Shown: positions 47,874 to 54,440 of the stretch, in pieces
How the letters are laid out: each line of letters starts with the position of its first letter
Position numbering within the stretch: the stretch's first letter is position 1
Assembly (NCBI GenBank): GCA_016841365.1
Contig: JAENZI010000001.1
Coordinates: 248,001-312,000 of the forward strand
Direction: 5' to 3'
Origin: Anaerolineaceae bacterium
GTDB lineage: Bacteria > Chloroflexota > Anaerolineae > Anaerolineales > Anaerolineaceae
Length of the DNA: 64,000 nucleotides
Translations under genes and position numbers: made by a program
The notes under the pieces: generated by a model
The model's input: the letters and a program-made list of their open reading frames with translations, nothing else
The model's database searches: none
What the model was told of the DNA's origin: nothing

Positions 47874-48923
47874 CTAATCAAACTCAATCGCGTTTAGAAA
47901 TTGTTCATAAAGCGCCCAGTCTTCTTGATTATTTGTGTGCAGAATCACAATGCTGAAGATCTGGCCGGTCTTCGCGAAGTAGAACAGATCTGAAGGGTAG
48001 GCTTGTTCGCTTGTGTTTTGACGGAGGTGAATAGCACTTTCTCCTGCAATCGTTATGTCGTCTTGACGTTCACCCACCAATAACTCGTTTTGCTCAAGCC
48101 AGTCTTCCAGTGCGGCGCCGTCAGGTAATGTATATTCCGGACGATTTGTGGGATGGTTGAAGAATATCACCGGCCAATATTCGTCATCCTCCAGTTGACC
48201 CTGGATGGTAATGGTCATATTTGGGTCACCTTGTGATGTGACAGTCGCGCTTTCGGGGATGTGCAGACGGTAACCTAAATCCTCATTTTCATAGATTTGC
48301 CAGCCAGCGTCATCTGTGCCTGATAAGGCATAAGCCCCGCCGATCTGGCATTCGTTTCGATAATAGGCCCATTCTTCACAGACAGATCCATCCTCGAACT
48401 GGCATAGGCCGATTTGGCTGCCGTACTCATCGGTAACGATCTGCAATGTCCCTTGATTGTCTTCGCAGTAGGCTGAGGCCGGGTTGGGCATATCTGCATT
48501 GGGTGTCAGGCTGTCGCCAGGTTTGCATTCACCGCGATAGAATGCCCATTCGTCACACTCACTGCCATCCTCGAATAAGCAGTAACCCACCTGGCTGCCA
48601 TCCTCGCTTGTGCGGATTTCTACGATGCCGCCATTTTCTTCGCAGAAGACTGCGGCTGGGTTGGGCATGTCTGCATTTGGGGTCAGGCTATCTCCTGGTT
48701 GACATTCGCCGCGATAGAATGCCCATTCTTCGCATTCGCTGCCGTCTTCGAACAGGCAATAACCCACCTGGCTGCCATCCTCATTCGTGCGGATTTCGAG
48801 TTTGCCGTCATTTTCTTCACAGAAGACAGAGGCTGGGTTGGGCATATCTGCATTGTTCTGACATGAAGAAAGTAATACTGCTACCAATATTATGCTAATT
48901 AGGCGAAAAATTTTTGCTGACAT
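47874..48923 (-). CDS. Lipoprotein with three tandem DUF333 repeats
   Basis: A 349-residue protein. A lipoprotein signal ends in LLSSCQNN (Cys near residue 21). Three copies of the DUF333 module follow, each about 57 residues: NPASVFCEENDGKLEIRTNE, then GSQVGYCLFEDGSECEEWAF and YRGEC. Each has four conserved Cys that could form disulfides. The last about 150 residues form a separate domain (DLGYRLHIPESATV, PVIFFNHPTNRPEYTLPDG). DUF333 was once called putative hemolysin, without firm proof. Repeats 1 and 2 are more alike than repeat 3, pointing to a recent internal duplication. Confidence 0.8.
   Translation of the reverse strand: MSAKIFRLISIILVAVLLSSCQNNADMPNPASVFCEENDGKLEIRTNEDGSQVGYCLFEDGSECEEWAFYRGECQPGDSLTPNADMPNPAAVFCEENGGIVEIRTSEDGSQVGYCLFEDGSECDEWAFYRGECKPGDSLTPNADMPNPASAYCEDNQGTLQIVTDEYGSQIGLCQFEDGSVCEEWAYYRNECQIGGAYALSGTDDAGWQIYENEDLGYRLHIPESATVTSQGDPNMTITIQGQLEDDEYWPVIFFNHPTNRPEYTLPDGAALEDWLEQNELLVGERQDDITIAGESAIHLRQNTSEQAYPSDLFYFAKTGQIFSIVILHTNNQEDWALYEQFLNAIEFD
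48484..48845 (-). repeat. Internal direct repeats encoding DUF333 modules
   Basis: Two near-identical units of about 177 bases (centred near 48570 and 48745) encode modules 1 and 2, each with the linker GDSLTPNADMPNP; a third, more diverged unit precedes the C-terminal domain. High DNA similarity makes the region prone to repeat-number change. Confidence 0.6.
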
Positions 48924-49214
48924 ATTATCCTCCTTGGATAAATATGAAAATCACCCAATTTAATATTGCTGTTAGAAGTTAATAAAACGATTGCAGCACT
49001 CATAAGACGAATGCACCGACCAAGAAGTTCCAACACGCGGGCAAACTGGAAATAATGGAAAATATTTAGATGTAAACTCGGCAGGAATTATATTAAGTGT
49101 GTATTTATTCTATTTTATATCATTGCGTACTGATTTACAATCCCCGAAGGTAAATGATTTTGGTATATGATGGGAAATAAGATAAATTCGGAGTGTGGTC
49201 TAACCCATAAACAA

Positions 49215-49333
49215 TGAAAAAACCGCCCGGGGTTGAGCGGTTCTTTCACTTAGGGAGAGAAATATTGTGGAGACTGTAAGATCTTGTTGGTCTTACATAT
49301 GATTCCTCTGGAGGAAGAATCACGACAATTTGT
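49215..49333 (-). ncRNA. Probable small structured RNA with its own promoter and terminator
   Basis: Minus-strand transcription from about 49333 would give a 115-nt RNA. It contains three consecutive hairpins: a GATTC...GAATC hairpin (about 49301-49320), TGTAAGA...TCTTACA (49275-49297) and the terminator AACCGC...GCGGTT (49221-49242) followed by TTTTTT on that strand. No reading frame of useful length exists (the only ATG is followed by TAA). It matches no RNA family I recognise. It might also be a leader that attenuates the lipoprotein gene about 290 bases further on. Confidence 0.55.
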
Positions 49334-49339
49334 ATCTAA

Positions 49340-49368
49340 ATAATACAATATATGATTGGCTTTGTCAA
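49340..49368 (-). promoter_or_regulatory. Near-consensus promoter of the small RNA
   Basis: On the minus strand TTGACA (49363-49368), exactly 17 bases, TATTAT (49340-49345). This is one of the best promoters in the window, with no protein gene directly after it. Confidence 0.75.
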
Positions 49369-49447
49369 GTTAATTCTTAGAGCAATTTTTTATGAAAATC
49401 AATCGGAAATAAACAAAAATTGGGTGAGCAGGCGTTTATTGAGAACT

Positions 49448-49490
49448 GGAATCAACTGATCCTGCAGTTGAGGCAGGATCAGTTGATTCC
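49448..49490. repeat. Perfect 18-base inverted repeat
   Basis: GGAATCAACTGATCCTGC (49448-49465) and its exact reverse complement (49473-49490) enclose AGTTGAG. No T-run follows on either strand. It lies about 90 bases after the 3' end of the XRE-cupin gene. Confidence 0.7.
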
Positions 49491-49577
49491 CTATAGGTTA
49501 ATCATTTGGCGTTCTGTGTTGACTCAATTTCCGTCAATGCAAGCACTGAGCGAGAAGATATGCCACTCTTGTTACTT

Positions 49578-50177
49578 TTACGAGATTTCGCTGAATGAAA
49601 GTGTATTGCCCTGTCGGTCGAGGTGCTGGGTGGTAGCGGAAGCAACGATCAGCAGGTTCAGCGGTTCATCATCGCTGGCATTCTTCAACACAGTGCCTTT
49701 GAAGCTTGTCAGGTGCGCGCTATCGCCAACCGATAACCGGATTGGTTTCTTGTTGGGCAGCTCAATGAGGAGTTCACCTTGTTTGACCAGGATGAAGGTT
49801 TCACCTTTTTGCAATTGGATCACTTTGTTGTGTGGGGCAGGGGGAATTTGCGCCATAATTGCTTTGAATGTCAGGTTGTCTTCAGGGGAGAGCAGGAAAA
49901 GATTCTGCTGATCTGAAGGTGAAAACCTGTTCCAATCAAGGACTTGGTCCGCCTTAACAATAAAAGCTTCTTCCTCTTCGATATCTTGAAAGATTTGGAA
50001 CAACCGCACATTATAGAAGTTTGCTAATTTGTTAAGATTTTCTACGGATATTGATGCTTTATCGCGTTCGATCAGTGAAATGAATGAGATGGAAAGATCT
50101 GCGCCTTCCGCGACTTCATTGAGTTTGTAGCCTTTTTGGTGTCTTAATTCACGTAATTTTTGACCTAATGTTGCCAT
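49578..50177 (-). CDS. XRE-family regulator with cupin domain (second)
   Basis: A 199-residue regulator with the same layout as 41004-41639. The helix-turn-helix covers residues about 5-65 (KLRELRHQKGYKLNEVAEGA, SFISLIERDKASISVENLNK). The cupin part begins near 110 (MAQIPPAPHNKVIQLQKGET, GELLIELPNKKPIRLSVGD). AAAGGAA before the ATG at 50177 fixes the start. The ligand and targets are unknown. It is divergent from the DtxR-type gene, whose start lies 157 bases away. Confidence 0.85.
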   Translation of the reverse strand: MATLGQKLRELRHQKGYKLNEVAEGADLSISFISLIERDKASISVENLNKLANFYNVRLFQIFQDIEEEEAFIVKADQVLDWNRFSPSDQQNLFLLSPEDNLTFKAIMAQIPPAPHNKVIQLQKGETFILVKQGELLIELPNKKPIRLSVGDSAHLTSFKGTVLKNASDDEPLNLLIVASATTQHLDRQGNTLSFSEIS

Positions 50178-50273
50178 TTTGGGTTCCTTTCTTATAATTT
50201 TCATAATTTTACCTGTAAAATCAATATAATGGAATAGGCTATTGGCGTTTGTATAAGGTTATTTTCCCATTTC

Positions 50274-50301
50274 TTGACGTTAAGATCAAAGCGGTTACAA
50301 T
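50274..50301 (+). promoter_or_regulatory. Promoter of the DtxR-family gene
   Basis: TTGACG (50274-50279), 16 bases, TACAAT (50296-50301), 33 bases before the start codon. Confidence 0.65.
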
Positions 50302-50333
50302 GAAAACAAGATTTAATGGGACAGGATTAGAAA

Positions 50334-51014
50334 ATGAACGAGCAAGAGCGCCCAAGCCCTACGGTTGAAGATTATTTAGGACTGATCTATACCCTCGCCA
50401 GAGATGGCGAGCGCGTGATTGGCGCACGCTTGGCTGAAGCCTTCGATGTGAGTGCACCTACTGTCACAGCCACCCTAAAGCGGATGAGCCGTGATGGTTG
50501 GATTGTGATCGGTGAAGAACGTGACATTACTCTGACATCTGAAGGGCAGCGTATGGCGGAAAGCGTGATCCGACGGCACATGCTGACCGAATGGATGCTT
50601 TCACGCGTGCTCAAACTCCCCCTTTCGGAACTGCATCGAGAAGCCCATCAGATTGAACACAGTCTGTCGCCAGAAGTCGAAGAGCGCCTGCAATCTGAAA
50701 TGGAAGACCCAAGGTTCTGCCCCCACGGCAACCCGCTGCCCGGGTTTGAAGAGGATGTACGTGCGTATTGGGCGCTATGTGATGTTGCACCGGGGACTGT
50801 GGTGGTGCTGCGCCGCATCCATGAAAGCCTTGAAGACCAGTATGAAGCATTATCTTTTCTTGAAGCGAAGGGACTGATGCCAGGTGCGGAGATCCGCGTC
50901 AAAGAGGTTATGCCATACAATGACACCGTCTGCGTTGTGGCAGGCGGCCAGGAAGTCATATTAGGATTGGCGCTGGCTTCGAAGCTATTTGTTTTACCTC
51001 TTGAAACTGATTAA
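50334..51014 (+). CDS. DtxR/MntR-family metal-dependent regulator
   Basis: A 226-residue regulator. The winged helix lies at about residues 8-70 (VEDYLGLIYTLARDGE, LAEAFDVSAPTVTATLKRMS). The dimerisation and metal part follows with RRHMLTEWML, LHREAHQIEHSLS and the CPHGNPLPG loop; the His, Glu and Cys residues would bind Fe2+ or Mn2+. The last 75 residues form an SH3-like FeoA-type domain. The length is that of the long DtxR/IdeR form. It probably represses metal uptake; no transporter gene is adjacent. Confidence 0.9.
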   Translation: MNEQERPSPTVEDYLGLIYTLARDGERVIGARLAEAFDVSAPTVTATLKRMSRDGWIVIGEERDITLTSEGQRMAESVIRRHMLTEWMLSRVLKLPLSELHREAHQIEHSLSPEVEERLQSEMEDPRFCPHGNPLPGFEEDVRAYWALCDVAPGTVVVLRRIHESLEDQYEALSFLEAKGLMPGAEIRVKEVMPYNDTVCVVAGGQEVILGLALASKLFVLPLETD

Positions 51015-51093
51015 CTGACAAAATAACAGCGATATCACAGCCGCTTTAACTTTGGGAAAATTCACTATTTGTTGTAGACAATGGGTGGGTTTT

Positions 51094-51879
51094 TCAGTTG
51101 TGCACCATTTCATAAAGCCTGGGGACTTGTGTTTGTAATACATTGATATCTGTCCTCCAGACGAAACTATTCCCGACGCCGCCGTATTCAAAGGCGACCA
51201 CGGCTGGTTTTCTCCACTCCCCTGAGCGGATCTGCTTGAGCGCCCAGTCGAGAAGTGACCAGTCGGTGTCATCCAGCTCAAAGTGGTCTGTCAACACCCC
51301 ACCGAATGGCTTGATACCTGTGATGTGCATCTCCACCAGGCGATCTGTCGGCAGGGATTGGATGTAATCTTTGACATTTACCCCAAGCGTGTGCGCTGTG
51401 ATCCTTGCATGCGCCAGGTCGAGCAGGAACATGCAGTTGGTGTCAGTGATCACCTGTGAAAAAATTTTGCTATCAACGGATGGACGAAGGTAGGGAGTCG
51501 TTGGTGTGTAGGGGTAGTGTTCCAGCGCAACGGATTCCGTCCCAAGATGCTCAATCATGGTCTGGATTTCGTCACGCCAGAGCTGGTTGATATGGCGGAT
51601 TTCACCAGGTTGATCGGGGTCAAAATAACGGGGAGTCACTAGGTGCGTGTTGACATGGGGCGTGCTGGTTTGTTTTTTCAGCCGTTTTATTCGAGAAAAA
51701 TCTACTTTGAAGGTATTGCCCAGCCCTGCTTCTAAATCGTAGTGAATGGTGATCGGGCCATAAGGCTGGGCTTCTTGCAGCATGCCTACCCAATCCGGGC
51801 ACTTGATCAAATCCGTTTCAACAGCACGCGCTTCAAGCAAGCGAATGAGGGGATTGGAAAAATTAACAGCAAATTTCAT
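51094..51879 (-). CDS. DUF692 (MNIO-type) TIM-barrel protein
   Basis: A 261-residue TIM-barrel protein. VNTHLVTPRYFD, LEHYPYTPTTPY, FLLDLAHARITAH, EMHITGIKPFGG and TDHFELDDTDW follow the DUF692 pattern, where His, Glu and Asp residues bind two or three iron atoms. Characterised members (MbnB, TglH) oxidise cysteine-containing peptides in RiPP pathways. No precursor peptide was recognised nearby, so this could be a solitary member or have a distant substrate. It overlaps the upstream cupin gene by four bases (ATGA), so the two are coupled. Confidence 0.65.
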   Translation of the reverse strand: MKFAVNFSNPLIRLLEARAVETDLIKCPDWVGMLQEAQPYGPITIHYDLEAGLGNTFKVDFSRIKRLKKQTSTPHVNTHLVTPRYFDPDQPGEIRHINQLWRDEIQTMIEHLGTESVALEHYPYTPTTPYLRPSVDSKIFSQVITDTNCMFLLDLAHARITAHTLGVNVKDYIQSLPTDRLVEMHITGIKPFGGVLTDHFELDDTDWSLLDWALKQIRSGEWRKPAVVAFEYGGVGNSFVWRTDINVLQTQVPRLYEMVHN

Positions 51880-52256
51880 GCAAACTGATCCTGTGAAACC
51901 TCGAAAGAATCCTCCGGATACCAGGCTGGTACGCAGACTGCGAGAAAGACAAGATCCTCTTCTTTTTCATTAGAGATTTGGTGAACTTCAGGCGGTTCGA
52001 TCAGTATCGCTTCACCCTGTTTGAGGGCAAAGGTTTGTTCGTTGACCTTCATCACGGCTTCACCTTTGAGGATAAAATAGGATTCCTCCGATATTTTATG
52101 ATAATGCGGCTTAGAAGCATTGCCTTGCATGATCGTGATCAATGCCAGGCTGTGACCCGGCATCCCGCCAGCCCGGTTGCCAAGCAGTTCCTGGATATTT
52201 TCACCGTTTGGGTTTTCGAGCACGGGCGGGAGGTTAGATTTCGTGGTGATGTGCAT
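51876..52256 (-). CDS. Cupin-domain protein coupled to the DUF692 gene
   Basis: A 126-residue single cupin. Motif 1 reads PHYHKISEESYFILKGE with metal-binding His and Glu, and motif 2 is GEAILIEPPEVHQI. AAAGGAAATTTT precedes the ATG. Its stop overlaps the DUF692 start. It may store or sense the same metal or substrate as the DUF692 protein; the function is not known. Confidence 0.82.
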   Translation of the reverse strand: MHITTKSNLPPVLENPNGENIQELLGNRAGGMPGHSLALITIMQGNASKPHYHKISEESYFILKGEAVMKVNEQTFALKQGEAILIEPPEVHQISNEKEEDLVFLAVCVPAWYPEDSFEVSQDQFA

Positions 52257-52401
52257 AAAATTTCCTTTTATTGTCAGATTGAACGTCCCAATCATAACAG
52301 ATTTGCTTTACGGCTGGAAGTGCACAATCCGCTATGCACAAGTCTGATCAGGTAAATAAAGTTCGTGTTGTGGCAGGTGTTCGCATTCGATTGTGCATCG
52401 A

Positions 52402-54258
52402 TCAGGGCTGCGGTGCTAAATAGTAGGTGCTATCCTTTCCTTCCATGGTCCAGCCGGTGAGACCAGGTGGGATTGATTCTACCCGCCACCAGTTTGCATT
52501 ATTCGCGCAACGCGGCCCCTCGAGGATCGTCATCCAATCTCCGGGTTGAATTTTTCCGATGATTTCGCCCGATAGACTGGGCTCCTTTCTGATGAAATTC
52601 GCCAGGTCCGGCTCTTCCATCACTTTAGCTTTTTTGCCCTCTACCAGGCGGGTTGGCAATGCGCCGCCGCATATTTGGCGGGTCGTGAGCGGCAGGATCC
52701 AAAATTCTTTTCCATCTGATTCGGGCGTCCATCCTGTTTTATCGCGGGTTGTGCGCACTTCCCACAAAATCCAGCCATAATTACAGGCAGGTCCGCCCAC
52801 GATTTCCAGCACTTCACCTGGCTGTACCTCGCCGATGATGTTGTTGGTTGGGTGTGTGTCCGGGTCACTGCGCAGTTTATTGGTGCCGCCAGTGTAAGAG
52901 ACAAAGGCTGAATCACCGATATGCAGTTGGGAGGCAGCACAGTTCGGCAACGGCCAAAACAGCTTTGGCGTGGGTGTGATGTAGCCCGAGGTTACTGTCG
53001 TGGGCTGCTTGGTTGAGGTCGCCGCACGGGTTTGGGTCGGCGCGGATGTTTTTGTCGGCGGTTGGGTTACTGCTGGCGGGGAGGTGGGATTCTGCGCTGC
53101 CGTTTGTACTGAGGGTTGGTTTTCTTGAGCCACCGGCAAGACATCGGCTCCCGCAATTTGTTCTTCTTCACGCGTCTGTTGAGAGATTGGTATCACCTGG
53201 GGGATATTTGCGCCTCTTCCACCGCTGAAAGCACTGCCAAGGCCGATGGTCAGGGCGATCACGGCTATCCCGATGCCGAGGTAACCCCATATAGGAAAGC
53301 CAACATGTTTTTGAGGCTGAGGGGGGGTGTTTGGCGGATTGAAAACGGGCGGGTTTGCCGGCTGGGAGACGGGTGGTTGTTTTTTGGGCGGTGGTGGAAC
53401 GGCATTAGGAGCGATCAAGCTCAGCTCCATCGCATTGAGCAACTCCAGTGCTTTATGATAACGGTTTGCAGGGTTCTTCTCAAGGCACTTCATGATCAGC
53501 GCTTCGATTTTTGGTGAAAGCGATGGGTTGTAGTGCCGTGGTGAGGGCGGTGTGAGATTCACCTGTTCCCAGCGCACCCTGGCACCTGTTGTGCCGGTGA
53601 CCTGTGCGTGATCGCCGGTAAAAGGTCTTTCGCCGCCGGTGACCATTTCATATAGAACGATCCCCAGGGAATAGATATCACTCTGTATCGAAGGCAATTC
53701 GCCTCTGACCATTTCTGGCGCCATGTAGGCGGGTGTGCCAAAACCGACCATGGTCATCGTGGCGGCATCGGTCATGCGCGCGATGCCAAAGTCGGTTAAT
53801 TTCACCTCACCCGCCTCATTGATCATGATGTTTGCAGGTTTGATGTCGCAGTGGACATGATTCTGCTGGTGCGCAAAATGCAGGGCTGAACACACCGAGC
53901 GCATCACATGGGTGACAAAGGCTTCGTTGAGAGGTTTGCCCCTGGCACGGAAGATCTCGGACTGCAGGGTTGTGCCTTCGATGTATTCCATCAGGATGAA
54001 GACGGTCATGCCGTCCGTTTCGATGCCGTAATAACGGACGATATTGGGATGCTGTAAGGCTTCCAGTGTCTGCGCTTCTGCCCGAAAGCGGCGCAAGAAA
54101 ACACGGTCTTGAGAAAGGTCCTGCCGTAAGACTTTCAAAGCCAAATAAGTGGAACGTTTGGTGTCCCAGGCTTTATAGACTTCGGCCATGCCGCCTTTAC
54201 CGAGGTCGCTGTCGATGCGGTAGCGGTTGGAGAGTGTTTTACCGATCAGATTTGCCAT
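52402..54258 (-). CDS. Ser/Thr protein kinase with C-terminal SH3-like domains
   Basis: A 618-residue membrane kinase. The catalytic domain (about 10-270) has GKGGMAEVY, the Lys of ALKVLR, HCDIKPANIMI, TDFGIARM and AYMAPEM, so it should be active. A Pro-rich linker, one transmembrane helix (about 330-350) and a Thr-rich stalk follow. The outer part has two SH3b-like modules (about 470-535 and 555-618, e.g. LRSDPDTHPTNNIIGEVQPG, GEIIGKIQPGDWMTILEGP), likely binding cell wall. MANLIG is chosen as the start by comparison with the paralogue next door; no good ribosome binding site is seen. Confidence 0.9.
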   Translation of the reverse strand: MANLIGKTLSNRYRIDSDLGKGGMAEVYKAWDTKRSTYLALKVLRQDLSQDRVFLRRFRAEAQTLEALQHPNIVRYYGIETDGMTVFILMEYIEGTTLQSEIFRARGKPLNEAFVTHVMRSVCSALHFAHQQNHVHCDIKPANIMINEAGEVKLTDFGIARMTDAATMTMVGFGTPAYMAPEMVRGELPSIQSDIYSLGIVLYEMVTGGERPFTGDHAQVTGTTGARVRWEQVNLTPPSPRHYNPSLSPKIEALIMKCLEKNPANRYHKALELLNAMELSLIAPNAVPPPPKKQPPVSQPANPPVFNPPNTPPQPQKHVGFPIWGYLGIGIAVIALTIGLGSAFSGGRGANIPQVIPISQQTREEEQIAGADVLPVAQENQPSVQTAAQNPTSPPAVTQPPTKTSAPTQTRAATSTKQPTTVTSGYITPTPKLFWPLPNCAASQLHIGDSAFVSYTGGTNKLRSDPDTHPTNNIIGEVQPGEVLEIVGGPACNYGWILWEVRTTRDKTGWTPESDGKEFWILPLTTRQICGGALPTRLVEGKKAKVMEEPDLANFIRKEPSLSGEIIGKIQPGDWMTILEGPRCANNANWWRVESIPPGLTGWTMEGKDSTYYLAPQP

Positions 54259-54440
54259 AACAGTTTGCCCTATGATTAATATCCCATCCCACTCAGAAAA
54301 AATGATTGGGATGCAATGGTTCAACGCTTAATATAATTTAATATTCTAATCGATATTTTATTTTATAAAGCCTGAGATTTAATCCAAAAAACGTGATTGG
54401 CGTAATCTTCCAATGAGTTTAGATGCTTTAGATCGAGATA

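Larger units (their letters stand above)
48924..49577. other. Gene-free stretch holding a probable RNA gene and a long hairpin
   Basis: No protein gene is convincing. It holds the lipoprotein leader, a minus-strand promoter-RNA-terminator unit (49215-49368) and an 18-pair hairpin (49448-49490). The remaining sequence is AT-rich without recognised features. Confidence 0.55.

Noticed and set aside
49420-49911. A 163-residue plus-strand frame
   Set aside because: It runs antisense to the XRE-cupin gene and through the 18-base hairpin; no promoter, ribosome binding site or domain supports it.
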